Of a DNA stretch of 64,000 nt, positions 53,502-63,433 are shown one piece after another. A program made the position numbers and the translations under genes. Positions within the stretch are counted from its first letter, which is position 1. Each line of letters starts with the position of its first letter. The notes under the pieces were generated by a model. That model saw nothing but the letters and a program-made list of their open reading frames with translations, had not been told where the DNA came from and did no database searches. This DNA is from Pirellulales bacterium (GTDB taxonomy: Bacteria; Planctomycetota; Planctomycetia; Pirellulales; S012-138). The DNA is taken from positions 1-64,000 of the forward strand of contig JALCBR010000013.1 in assembly GCA_028066245.1 (NCBI GenBank). The letters are read 5' to 3'.

Positions 53502-54635
53502 ATGAACAATTACAAACATTCGTTGGCCAGTTGGGCAGTGCTACCTGTTAGCTTGGTGTTGACGTTGGGGATGGTAGGGACAGGCGGTCACCTGATTCAA
53601 GATGGCAAGCAAACTGGGAGCAACGCGGCGCAAGCCACCGGCGACCAGTCCTCGTTGGAATCAAAGTACCTGCACAACGTTCGCCAAGTCACCTCTGGGT
53701 TCACCAAAGCTGGCGAAGGCTACTTTTCGCCGGATGGGAAGACGATCGTCTATCAAGCGATCTCCGACACGTATCCGTTCTATCAGATCTACAAGCAACC
53801 CTTGGTTGGCGGGACGCCGCAGTTGTTGTCTCGCGGGCGCGGCCGTACGACATGCGCCTACTTTTCACCGGACGGCAAGAAGATCCTGTTTGCGTCCAGC
53901 CACACGGACCCACAGTTGGACAAGACCGAAGCCGATGCTATTCGGCAAGCGGAAGAAGATGCGCGGAACAATGTCCGTCGTCGCTATCAATGGGATTTCG
54001 ATCCGCACATGGAAATCTATGAGGCGAACCTGGACGGCAAGAATCTCACGCCGCTGACCAACGCGCCAGGCTATGACGCGGAGGGCGCTTACTCAGTTGA
54101 TGGCAAATCGATTGCGTTTTGTAGCATGCGCGACGGCGATCCGGACATCTTCTTGATGAATTCTGATGGCTCCAACCTGCGACAAATCACCAACGCACCA
54201 GGCTATGATGGCGGCCCGTTTGTCTCGCCGGACGGCAACTGGATCGTGTTTCGCAGCGACCGTGAGAAGAAGGACTACCTGCAGATTCACGTGATTGGAG
54301 TTGACGGACAGAATGAAACGGCTCTGACCGACAACAATGGCGTGAACTGGGGACCTTACTGGCACCCAACGCAGCCCTACCTGATTTGGTCTGGCGCGGA
54401 TCACAGCGATCCCACAAAGCGTCCCAATTACGATCTATGGGTGATGAAATACAAGATCGAAGATGGGAAGTTCATCGGCGGTGAGAAAACGCGCATCACG
54501 GACAACATCGCGGCTGATGTGTTGCCTGTGTTCTCGCCTGATGGACGGAAGCTGATGTGGACAAGCACTCGAACGGAGAACCGTACCAGTCAACTCTTCA
54601 TCGCGGACGTAACGTTGCCTGGCGAGGAAAGGTAG
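53502..54635 (+). CDS. TolB-like beta-propeller secreted protein
   Basis: Repeats GYFSPDGKTIVYQA, AYFSPDGKKILFASS, GPFVSPDGNWIVFRSDRE, LPVFSPDGRKLMWTSTR. Confidence 0.92.
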   Translation: MNNYKHSLASWAVLPVSLVLTLGMVGTGGHLIQDGKQTGSNAAQATGDQSSLESKYLHNVRQVTSGFTKAGEGYFSPDGKTIVYQAISDTYPFYQIYKQPLVGGTPQLLSRGRGRTTCAYFSPDGKKILFASSHTDPQLDKTEADAIRQAEEDARNNVRRRYQWDFDPHMEIYEANLDGKNLTPLTNAPGYDAEGAYSVDGKSIAFCSMRDGDPDIFLMNSDGSNLRQITNAPGYDGGPFVSPDGNWIVFRSDREKKDYLQIHVIGVDGQNETALTDNNGVNWGPYWHPTQPYLIWSGADHSDPTKRPNYDLWVMKYKIEDGKFIGGEKTRITDNIAADVLPVFSPDGRKLMWTSTRTENRTSQLFIADVTLPGEER

Positions 54636-54682
54636 CGGTGGCATTTGGCCACTTGCGCGCGAATGAACGATGTGACCGGCCG

Positions 54683-55207
54683 CTAGTCGTGGACGAGTGC
54701 GAGGATGTTCTTGGCGACGGTCGCGATGTCACTTCGAGGCCAAACCGTCGGTCCATGATCGCAGGTGTCGTCCGTGATGACTGCTTGAACGTTGGAGTCC
54801 TTACCCGATCTTGGGGGCGTTCCGATTGCTGCCCGCCAGACTTCAACCTTGGCCGCTGTCGCGAGGGTGTCGCCTTCGACCAGGACAAGATCACAGTCAG
54901 CAAACAGTGGTTCAAACGACTGGTAGCGATCTTCACCCGGCAAAGAGTTGTCCGTAGCCTGCTCGCCCTTTTCCTCCTCTACAGGCACAAAGACGGCTGA
55001 CATCTTTCGCGAAAGCACGCCGACCAGGCAGGCTCCAGCTTCACGATGCCGATGCGAATCCTTACCTGGAGCGTCCAGTTCGTGGTGGTGGTGCGTGTGC
55101 TTGATCGTTGCCACGCGCAACCCATTGGCGCGATAGTGCCGCAGTAACTCTTCGATCAATAGCGTCTTGCCGTGATTCTTTCCGCCAATGATGTGGACGC
55201 GTTTCAT
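54683..55207 (-). CDS. mobB: molybdopterin-guanine dinucleotide biosynthesis protein MobB
   Basis: MKRVHIIGGKNHGKTLLIEELLRHYRANGLRVATIKHTHHHHELDAPGKDSHRHREAGA. Confidence 0.9.
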   Translation of the reverse strand: MKRVHIIGGKNHGKTLLIEELLRHYRANGLRVATIKHTHHHHELDAPGKDSHRHREAGACLVGVLSRKMSAVFVPVEEEKGEQATDNSLPGEDRYQSFEPLFADCDLVLVEGDTLATAAKVEVWRAAIGTPPRSGKDSNVQAVITDDTCDHGPTVWPRSDIATVAKNILALVHD

Positions 55208-55416
55208 CTCGAATGATTGCTGGGCCTCGGGCGGCGCAGTGTTCAAGTTCTGATCGCTCGGGGAAAGAGAGCATTATTCTCTTTGTAAGCGTGAACGTGA
55301 AGGGCCCTTCCAACTGTTCGAGCGCGCCGTCGGAATCCCAGGCCACGTCTGGCGGCGAGTGCCTGACACCGAATGCCGAAGGATAAGCAAGTCTCTCTTG
55401 CCGCGCCCAGCCAACG

Positions 55417-56118
55417 CTAGATCATCGATTCGTCGAAGATACCGTCCATTCCCAAGCGGGATTTCAGCACGTCAAACTCGGAACGATACTCATCGCTTGA
55501 GCTGTGGACATGCTCGGCTTCGGTGATGAACTTCATCTGCTCATCACAAGGGATGTTGTGCTCTGCAAAGACGCGTTCAAATTGCGTCAGGTCATCGCCG
55601 TAAACGATCAGCAGCTTGTGCTCGTCAAACTGCACCTCCAGCGGACGCCCTGCATTGAGCACGGCGATACCAGTGCAACCATCGTTGAGGAGCTGATCCT
55701 CGAAATCACAAAGGATGCTTTTGAGCACCGGAACGTCGATGTGCTCACGATACAGGTCGATGTGGTCCTGTCCGCGATGATCGTGGCTGGTTTCCAGCAC
55801 AACGTCCACGACAGGGCCGAGCGGATCAATCAAGTCCAGGAAGACATCAAACAGCACTTCGCGGCTGGCGCTGGCCATGACCACGGGAACGGACGTCTGC
55901 GATTCTTCATCGTTGTAGCGATCATGGCGGTACCCTTGCTTGGGGACCACTTGGAGATCGTAGGATGGGCGCACAGCTTCGGTCAGCAAGAATTCACCGT
56001 AGCGATCGATCTGCAAATGCGCTTCCAGGTCATCTTCACTCAAATTGAGGAAGCTGCTCGCGTTCGGGCCCGGCGCGCCGTCGCGAAACACATTGCGAAT
56101 TTTTTGCAAGAAGCCCAT
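55417..56118 (-). CDS. hypothetical protein
   Basis: Acidic 233-aa ORF from MGFLQKIRNVFRDG; no family recognised. Confidence 0.65.
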   Translation of the reverse strand: MGFLQKIRNVFRDGAPGPNASSFLNLSEDDLEAHLQIDRYGEFLLTEAVRPSYDLQVVPKQGYRHDRYNDEESQTSVPVVMASASREVLFDVFLDLIDPLGPVVDVVLETSHDHRGQDHIDLYREHIDVPVLKSILCDFEDQLLNDGCTGIAVLNAGRPLEVQFDEHKLLIVYGDDLTQFERVFAEHNIPCDEQMKFITEAEHVHSSSDEYRSEFDVLKSRLGMDGIFDESMI

Positions 56119-56689
56119 ACCCGATTCCTCACCCTTGGGCCGGTAATTTGACCAGCTCATTCGCTCTCCGCTCCTGGTTATCAATTGAGGGGGAGTTCAT
56201 CTCCACCCGCCGCAGTTCAAGACATTCAACTCGCCCCTTAGGTCCTCATGGCATGCTGGCACACCCCTCTACCCTGGGTCTCAGGCTTGGGTGCACGTTT
56301 TGCAAACCACGCTGAAGTCTAGCACCGGACCTGACAGTGCGCTCCACGACAGATCGCGAATCTGGTGGGAAAACACGCCAAATTTGTGAGACTTTGACGG
56401 GTGCGTTCCGCTTGCGGATGCTTTGCTGCCAAATCACCACAGCTGGCAGTGCCTGGGACTGGTCTCGCTCTCTTTTCGCTGCGATTGATATATTGGCTTG
56501 ACCTAGCGAACCTTGACAAAGCGAGCTGCGCATCCGGCACACCGTGCCGTCGGGATCGCGCCAGCCGCTACCACTTACGGACACAGCAACCCGGACAACA
56601 GATATTGGGACCACACTCCCGTGGCGATCGCGGAATGGGGTGTTGTTCTTTGTCCTCAATTTGAAGATTCGCGGCAGGGAGGCCCGAGC

Positions 56690-58240
56690 ATGACCAGAAA
56701 TATTTCTGTGCCAACGGCCCTGAGCACGTTGCTCTTGGCCGTCTGTAGCGGATTGTGGGGCTGTGGCGATTCAACGCCGGTCACCGCGACTGAGCCCGAG
56801 AACGTGCTCCAGGCAAGCGACACAAATTCCGAGGCGGAAAATCGCTGGATGGTCAGCATGCTCAACGGGAGCAAAATCGCCCATGTGCGGACGTCGCTAG
56901 TCCACCACGATGATGCCCCAGAAGGCAATTCACCAGGTTGGACGGAAGAGGCCGAGATTCAGATGTCCGTAGACCGCTTTGGGCAGCAAGCCGCCCCCAG
57001 CGCCAGTTATCGAGGACAGCTTACAGCCAACGGCCAATTGCTGAGTTTTGAATGCACAACTCGGTTTGGGAAGAAACCTCAACGCATTCATGGCAAGTGG
57101 CAGGCGGGGCAATTGGAAATCAAGCATGAGTCCGGAGAAACGACGACCATAAAATGCCCTGAGGGTTGCGGGGGCTTTTTGGCCGTTGATCTCTCTTTGC
57201 GGCAACAACCTCTCAAGGCCGGCGAGAAACGCACGGTCACACACTACGATGCTGTGACCGGTTCCCTGGCTCGGGAAGAACTGCATGCCAAAACTGAAGA
57301 AGAGACACAATTGCTCGATGGAAAGGCCAGCTTGCTAAGAATTGAACAGACGACGCACTTGGACGCCGAGAACGCGATCACCCAGGTCATTTGGTCAGAT
57401 ATCGAAGGGAACATCCTTAAATCGCAAGCGTTGAATACTGGAAGCGAACAATACGTTGTTAGTAAGGAGCAGGCCCTAGCGAAGCCAGAGACCTCGCTTG
57501 ATCTGGCCTGGGCCACATCCGTGCCGGTGAGCTATTCAATTGCCGATGCTCACCAGACCCTACGGGTCCGCTATCGAGTGCATCTGGAAGCTGCAAATCC
57601 GAGCGCTATCTTTCCTGAAGGAGCGGGGCAGACCGTGACGCCGATTGACGAACACTCTGCCGATCTCATCGTTAAAGCTGTTCGACCGATGCCGTTTGTG
57701 AATAACCTGCGACGCGCTGGTGACACTCCGCCGACAGCGGCGGATGTGCAACCCAACGCTTGGATTCAATCAGACGATGCGCGGGTGATCAACTTGGCAG
57801 AGTCGGTCGCTCTTGACGAGGTTGATTCCTGGAAAGTCGCCCAAGCTTTGGAGCGGCTCGTTCACGACAGCATGCACTCGCGCAATTTCAATACGGCCAT
57901 GGCGTCCGCAGCCGAAGTCGTGCAAACCCGTGAAGGCGACTGCACTGAACATGCGGTCTTGCTGGCTGCGGTCTTGCGTGCCCGTCAAATCCCGGCGCGG
58001 GTTGCCGTAGGGTTGGTGCATACCGAGTCGTTGGGCGGATTTGGCTTTCACATGTGGAATGAAGCCTTCATCCATGGGGCATGGGTTCCGTTGGACGCGA
58101 CGCTGGGACGCGGCGGAACGGGCGCTGGCCACATCCGACTCAACAGCGTCAGTCTGGCGGGCTCCGGCGGACTGGCGAGCCTACTCCCCGTGGCACAAGT
58201 CATGGGACAACTCAAGATCGACGTTCTGGAAGTCGAATAA
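56690..58240 (+). CDS. transglutaminase-like domain lipoprotein
   Basis: Lipobox-like LAVCSGLWGCGD; VVQTREGDCTEHAVLLAAVLRARQIPARVAVGL...GFHMWNEAFIHGAWVPLDAT (Cys-His-Asp triad). Confidence 0.92.
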   Translation: MTRNISVPTALSTLLLAVCSGLWGCGDSTPVTATEPENVLQASDTNSEAENRWMVSMLNGSKIAHVRTSLVHHDDAPEGNSPGWTEEAEIQMSVDRFGQQAAPSASYRGQLTANGQLLSFECTTRFGKKPQRIHGKWQAGQLEIKHESGETTTIKCPEGCGGFLAVDLSLRQQPLKAGEKRTVTHYDAVTGSLAREELHAKTEEETQLLDGKASLLRIEQTTHLDAENAITQVIWSDIEGNILKSQALNTGSEQYVVSKEQALAKPETSLDLAWATSVPVSYSIADAHQTLRVRYRVHLEAANPSAIFPEGAGQTVTPIDEHSADLIVKAVRPMPFVNNLRRAGDTPPTAADVQPNAWIQSDDARVINLAESVALDEVDSWKVAQALERLVHDSMHSRNFNTAMASAAEVVQTREGDCTEHAVLLAAVLRARQIPARVAVGLVHTESLGGFGFHMWNEAFIHGAWVPLDATLGRGGTGAGHIRLNSVSLAGSGGLASLLPVAQVMGQLKIDVLEVE

Positions 58241-58279
58241 CGTTTTTGCGATGTGCCACTCGCGCGGTAGCAAGAAAGA

Positions 58280-58315
58280 AAGCGGCGTTCCAGCCCGAAA
58301 GCTGAAACGCCGCTT
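58280..58315. terminator. bidirectional hairpin between convergent genes
   Basis: AAGCGGCGTT c CAGC - CCGAAA - GCTG a AACGCCGCTT. Confidence 0.7.
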
Positions 58316-58340
58316 ATGATTTGCCATCCGTCGAAGTCGA

Positions 58341-59834
58341 CTATTTCTCTTCGACGTCAACGCGATCATACTTGCCGTGCTCAGCGGCCATGTGCAAAGC
58401 CACGTAGAAGAACCTCGCTGTCGACGCGATCTTGTTGTAGTTGATCTTGGCTGGCTTGTCCGTCGGTTGATGGTAATCCGGGTGGAATCCACCAAAGACA
58501 AAGGCCACCGAGAGACCCTTGCGGTAGAAGCTGGCTTGATCACTGCGGCCGAAGACGCTTTCTTGATCGTACTCGAACTCGAAGTTCACAAACTTGTTGG
58601 CGTCCATCAGCGTCTCGTGCAAATCGGGGTCGCCTCGCTTGCTACCGATGAGATGCAACGTCTTGCGATTTTCCTCGGCCGTTTCGTTTTCAGTCTCTTC
58701 GTCGCGGCCAATCATGTCCATGTTGAACATGCAAACAGCATTTTCCAAAGGTAGCGTAGGATTGTTGGCAAAGTGAGCCGAGCCAAGCAAGCCGATTTCT
58801 TCGCCCGTGAACCACATGAACAGGATGCTCCGTTTGGGTTTGACGGGGTTCTCCGTCATGGCCCGTGCGATGCTCAAGATTGCGGTTGAGCCTGAGCCAT
58901 TATCATCAGCACCGGGGTACACCGTATCTCCGCGCATGCCCAGATGATCGAGGTGCGCACCGATGATAATGAACTCGTCGCGAAGCTCAGGGTCAGAGCC
59001 GGGCAGCCAGGCAAGCACATTCGGCGCTCCGGCTGATTCCTCGCGTACGCGAAGCTGCAAACTGACCTCCGCGTCGACCGCATGTGACTCGGTACCTTCA
59101 GCCTTTTCCACGTCAAGCCAATCGGTATCTCCGCTGACGGCCTCAATCAACTTCACCGCAGCGTCGCGGGAGATCGTCCCGCCAATGCTGGAGCCACCCC
59201 TGCCACGGCGACCGCCTCGAACTAACTGCGAGGCGTACACAGGCTCACCTTCGGTAACTTGCAGCGCCGCGACTGGACCTGCTCGCCCGATGACAAACGA
59301 AGCGCGCCGCTGGGCAGTTCGGTCCGCCGTGTAGATCACGAACTTGTCGCGGAGATCAATGCCTTCTGGCATTTGGCGAACGTTACCTTTCATCGTCAGA
59401 AAAACAACCTTGCCAGCGACTTGGGGCACGTCCGTCGTGCGATCAAAACCGAGGTTGCCTTTGGCCTCAATCACAAGACCATTGGGACCAGTGAGCGTTG
59501 TTTGCGTCGGATCGACCGATCGCTTGGTCATGGGAAGATACTGGAAGTATGTGTTGCCTTCGCCTTTCGGTTCCAAACCGAACTCGGCCGCTTTTCCTGC
59601 AACCCAAAAGGCGGCTTTCGTATAGCCTGTTTGGCCTGTGCCGCGTCCTTGAAACTTGGGACCGGCAAGCAACGAGAGCCAATCTTCAGCTTGCTCTTCG
59701 GTGATTGTTTCGAACCCGGTCTTGAGGTCTGCAGTGATAGGGCTTGCGCCCTCAAACTGAGCAAACGCAGGGCTTGCGCACAGCACACAAGCGGCTAACA
59801 CCAGCAGGCCCGCTGAGATTCGTGTTTGCATCAT
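58341..59834 (-). CDS. M28 family metallopeptidase, secreted
   Basis: FIIIGAHLDHLGMRGDTVYPGADDNGSGSTAILSIARA, ILFMWFTGEEIGLLGSAHFA. Confidence 0.95.
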   Translation of the reverse strand: MMQTRISAGLLVLAACVLCASPAFAQFEGASPITADLKTGFETITEEQAEDWLSLLAGPKFQGRGTGQTGYTKAAFWVAGKAAEFGLEPKGEGNTYFQYLPMTKRSVDPTQTTLTGPNGLVIEAKGNLGFDRTTDVPQVAGKVVFLTMKGNVRQMPEGIDLRDKFVIYTADRTAQRRASFVIGRAGPVAALQVTEGEPVYASQLVRGGRRGRGGSSIGGTISRDAAVKLIEAVSGDTDWLDVEKAEGTESHAVDAEVSLQLRVREESAGAPNVLAWLPGSDPELRDEFIIIGAHLDHLGMRGDTVYPGADDNGSGSTAILSIARAMTENPVKPKRSILFMWFTGEEIGLLGSAHFANNPTLPLENAVCMFNMDMIGRDEETENETAEENRKTLHLIGSKRGDPDLHETLMDANKFVNFEFEYDQESVFGRSDQASFYRKGLSVAFVFGGFHPDYHQPTDKPAKINYNKIASTARFFYVALHMAAEHGKYDRVDVEEK

Positions 59835-60238
59835 TGGTTCCGTGGAGAGGGAGTGGAGGACAGGAAGCATGATTGGCGGGATCAAGTTGGCAGTTTAATT
59901 GGCATGCTTCTCCCAAGCAACGAAATGCAGCCATCTTGGCCTTTGACCACTAAAAGTGGCCTGCTTTTGTGGGTTTTCGCCGTACGTTGGCTAACAGACC
60001 TGCAAGGCATTCCTCAAACAGGCTCGCTCTTGGCCGATGATTCATCAGAGTTCTTTTCTATTTCATGCGCCGCTCTTGCCCTCTCTAGCCCAAAGGCGAG
60101 GTTGCTCTTTGTCAATTTGGAAAACACAGCAGCCAAGAAAACAGAGAATGCAGAGACCTCTTGACCGTAAACTGATCAGCGCTACGGTCTGACGAGGCGG
60201 TTGACACCCCTCTAGGACACACTGGTGGATTGACTCCT

Positions 60239-60274
60239 GGCGCGCCTGTTGGAACCCCTGTTGGCGCGCCTGTT
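60239..60274. repeat. three 12-bp tandem units
   Basis: GGCGCGCCTGTT GGAACCCCTGTT GGCGCGCCTGTT. Confidence 0.8.
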
Positions 60275-60974
60275 AGAACTTTCGCCAAAACCACCCGTGG
60301 GAGGGAGGGGAATACCGCTTGTCTTGGGGCAGTGGACAAGCAAAAAGCGATCGCAGAAGTTCTCTCGCGCCGCGACGGTTTGGACACCGTGTCGTTCTCA
60401 TTTTCATCCTCGCAGGTTTTGCCAGGCCGGTATTCGTCTGCGCTCCTTTTGGGTACCGGTATTCCGGTCCGGCACAATCAACCACGCATTCTGACTTCGC
60501 GATCTGCGTGCTCACTCATGGAGGCGAAGCGACAAAGCTTCGGCAACGCTGATCGACTCATCGCCAATGCAAAGTTGTGCCGACAACAATCAAGTTTCGC
60601 ACACGCTCAATGAAGCTGCCACTGAAGCGAGAATTGATCGAAGCAAGAACTCACCAAAGGCACGAAACGTTCAGCCGCGCGCAGTCCTGCCAATAGAGAT
60701 CCGTGATTCCCTACTTCCGGAGTTAGTCGAAACGTGCAACAGATGAGGTAACAATTGCGAACTTTCCGTCACCGATATGGGTCGTCCAAAGAGGAAAGCC
60801 CTCCAATTGCCTGTTGATGCCGTGTTGTTCCTGTTCCCCTAACAAGGTCGGTCGTTATATTGGGATCGGTAGGTGCAGCGACGTCAAATTCTGTGGGGCT
60901 CGGCAGGTGATAGCTCAGCCATCCTTAGCGTGCCTGCGCGATTGCAGTGACGCAAAGACTCGCCGGCCAATCCA

Positions 60975-61048
60975 GCGCCCGTAGCTCAACTGGATAGAGC
61001 AGCGGACTTCTAATCCGCAGGTTGCAGGTTCGATTCCTGCCGGGCGTA
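60975..61048 (+). tRNA. tRNA-Arg (anticodon TCT)
   Basis: Cloverleaf: acceptor GCGCCCG/CGGGCGT, D-loop TAGCTCAACTGGATAGAGCA, anticodon arm GCGGA-CTTCTAA-TCCGC, T arm GCAGG-TTCGATT-CCTGC. Confidence 0.96.
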
Positions 61049-61053
61049 CTGAT

Positions 61054-62226
61054 CTAGCAATGGGTTACGTCGATTGCCTGTTGGCGAATTTGCTTAGTGG
61101 GACCTGAAATGGGACTTTTGTGCGCATCCTGAGACGCTTTGTACGCATCCCACAGCTGCCCGGCCATCTCATCGGCATCATGCCAGACGTAGAATCGCAA
61201 GCTTGTCTGAATGCTCTTGTGTCGCATCAGACGTTGTAAGACGGCCGGCATCACGCGCTTGCTCCAACGAGTGCCAAAGCTTCGCCGCAGATCGTGCGCT
61301 GATGCTGTCTTGCCGGGTCCCACGAGAACGCCTGCCTTCGAGCCGATCGCTGAGACCTTTCGTCCCGCAGCTTCCGCCGTCTCTACAGGCAACTCAAAAA
61401 CGGCGCCCGTTCGCTCCGCTTCGGGAGTCTCCGCCAAGAACAGAGCAAACTCTGGCGCACAGGGCCATAGCTCGGCTCTTTTGGCCTTCTGACTGCCAGC
61501 GCCGAACTTGAGAAAGGCGCGACCGTCAGGGCGTAAGACAGCTTGCAGCTCCACGTCCGGGTCCCACGAAAGCCGAAACGCTTCCGAGAGCCTGAGACCA
61601 GACCACCACAGTCCAGTGATGAATCGCTGCCAGGTCGCGGCGTCTTTACGGCCACTCTGGACAGACAGCATCCGCTCATACTCTTCGGCGGTGATCGCGC
61701 GCCCTTTCATCGTGTCATTGGACAACTTCGGCGGCGTGACCTTGGGCGTGAAAGTCAACAAACCGAGCGAATACGCCCACCGGAGCGCCGCTTTGATGTG
61801 ACGGCAGTTCATGGCGACCGTCTGATGGGATCTTGTTTTCTTGGTCCGCTCCGACTTCTCGGCTGCCAGCTCGGTAACGAACTTGCTGAGGTTTGCTGGT
61901 GTCAGGTCACGCAAGAACCTGGGCTTGAGGACGCGCTCAAGGTGGTCGAATGCCACGTCGTACGCATCGCACGTCCTCTTTGCTAGTCCGCGCCTGGCTT
62001 CCGCCTCGTGCCGCTGACGGAATTCATCCCACTTGATCGCATCTGGTGCGCAGCCGGCCCGGAGTTCCTTTTCCAGCTTGGCCGCGGCTCGCTCGGCTTC
62101 ACGACGGTTGACCGTCTTGGCTGATCGTTTGCGCACCTGACCTATGGAAGGATCAGTCCACCGCAGTTGCAGGAACTTACGCCCCTTCTCTGCGAGGACA
62201 TGGACATTGAGTTGGGTTGGAATCAT
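61054..62226 (-). CDS. tyrosine recombinase / integrase adjacent to tRNA-Arg
   Basis: ITGLWWSGLRLSEAFRLSW, SAHDLRRSFGTRWSKRVMPAVLQRLMRHKSIQTSLRFYV (R..HxxR..H..Y). Confidence 0.93.
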   Translation of the reverse strand: MIPTQLNVHVLAEKGRKFLQLRWTDPSIGQVRKRSAKTVNRREAERAAAKLEKELRAGCAPDAIKWDEFRQRHEAEARRGLAKRTCDAYDVAFDHLERVLKPRFLRDLTPANLSKFVTELAAEKSERTKKTRSHQTVAMNCRHIKAALRWAYSLGLLTFTPKVTPPKLSNDTMKGRAITAEEYERMLSVQSGRKDAATWQRFITGLWWSGLRLSEAFRLSWDPDVELQAVLRPDGRAFLKFGAGSQKAKRAELWPCAPEFALFLAETPEAERTGAVFELPVETAEAAGRKVSAIGSKAGVLVGPGKTASAHDLRRSFGTRWSKRVMPAVLQRLMRHKSIQTSLRFYVWHDADEMAGQLWDAYKASQDAHKSPISGPTKQIRQQAIDVTHC

Positions 62227-62234
62227 TTGCGTTC

Positions 62235-62777
62235 CTATTCTGAAGATGTGCTGACAACCGGCGGAAACGCATCAACATCCGTCGGCTTCGGCTCCGCGAG
62301 AACCTGGGGAGTTGGTGGTACGGTGCGGCGCGACAACCGGGCCACAAGCGCGCAAGTGACGTACAGAAGACGTTCAAGCGGCAACTTAAGTTCATCGTGC
62401 ATACGCAGCGAGTCTGCGTATATCTTCCACGTGTGAAGACCGTCAATAGCTTGTTGGTCATCGTCATCAAACCCGTCTGCTCTGAAGTCGTGAGCGCACC
62501 GATTTCGAATCTTGCGAATTGCGTGAAGGTCATCCTTCTCGTTTGCGGTAACCAAGCCAACGTCGTATGCCCTGTTGATCCGACCGAAGAAATCCTTGTT
62601 CTCCCCGGTGAGTTTGCCCAGCCGTTCGTCGAAGTACGCGGCTGCAACTATCGCTGCAACGCGTTCACCATGTCCTTCGAGAAACTTGGAAATCTCCACT
62701 AGATTTTCGTCTCCGGTAAATTTCATTGCTTCTCTCCAGGCTGGTGTCATGTGTCGCGTTTTCATCTTGCAAAGCAT
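62235..62777 (-). CDS. MltR-like / HEPN-fold-like helical protein
   Basis: DFFGRINRAYDVGLVTANEKDDLHAIRKIRNRCAHDFRADGFDD; start may be at a later ATG. Confidence 0.7.
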   Translation of the reverse strand: MLCKMKTRHMTPAWREAMKFTGDENLVEISKFLEGHGERVAAIVAAAYFDERLGKLTGENKDFFGRINRAYDVGLVTANEKDDLHAIRKIRNRCAHDFRADGFDDDDQQAIDGLHTWKIYADSLRMHDELKLPLERLLYVTCALVARLSRRTVPPTPQVLAEPKPTDVDAFPPVVSTSSE

Positions 62778-62884
62778 GCCCGCGGAGTTGCAACCCCGCA
62801 GGCAGTTTTCGTGGTCGTGGCATGGTTACCTCCCAGGGTTAAAGGTGTGTCCCATCTGAGTCAGCACTTGGTGAACGGTGACGG

Positions 62885-63433
62885 CTACGGTCGTTGTGAT
62901 GATGGCTTTCCTTGTTGCGCTCGTTCGACGCTTCGCGTGACGTACTGGGCCAGCCTCTTCGCTAGCCGTTCTGGATCGGCGGCGTCCAGCGTGATGGGTT
63001 TCACCGGGACAACGACCGGCTTCCATTGGGCGAACGCAAGGATTTGTTCAACCACCAAGACCACTTCCGGCCAGGTCTCATCGACCAGCACAACCAGCGG
63101 CGGAAACTGTCGTAGCGTCACGCCAGCTTCAAAGTCCGTCGCGGCTCTGTGCAGAGAAATTCCATCAGGCAGATGAACCTGAATCGCCTCGGCGAAGCCT
63201 GACTGCTGCGTCAGCATCAGGACGTCGGGGCTTTCTACTTCCACAGCGCCGGCAAACGGAATGCCCCGCTCACGTAGGAACGCGTGCACGTCACACCGGC
63301 GGAAGCGGTAGGGGTGGCCGGTCTTTGGTTTCCATGCGCGAAGCTTTCCCGACTTGGCCCAACTCTGGACGGTTCCCCAAGCAACGCACGCCATGCGTTG
63401 CACGTCGGCAGGCATCAGAACGTCTTCGTTCAT
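62885..63433 (-). CDS. HTH (MerR/BldC/excisionase-like) DNA-binding protein with C-terminal receiver-like domain
   Basis: ADVQRMACVAWGTVQSWAKSGKLRAWKPKTGHPYRFRRCDVHAFLRERGIPF then DVLMLTQQSGF...LRQFPPLVVLVDETWPEVV...KPVVVPVKP. Confidence 0.75.
   Translation of the reverse strand: MNEDVLMPADVQRMACVAWGTVQSWAKSGKLRAWKPKTGHPYRFRRCDVHAFLRERGIPFAGAVEVESPDVLMLTQQSGFAEAIQVHLPDGISLHRAATDFEAGVTLRQFPPLVVLVDETWPEVVLVVEQILAFAQWKPVVVPVKPITLDAADPERLAKRLAQYVTRSVERAQQGKPSSQRP

Noticed and set aside
60112-60477. 121-aa minus-strand ORF covering the 12-bp repeat
   Set aside because: No conserved motif, overlaps a similar-sized ORF on the other strand; insufficient support as a gene.
60900-60970. TAGCTCAG-like string resembling a tRNA D-arm
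   Set aside because: No anticodon stem or GTTCRANNC T-arm follows; not a tRNA.
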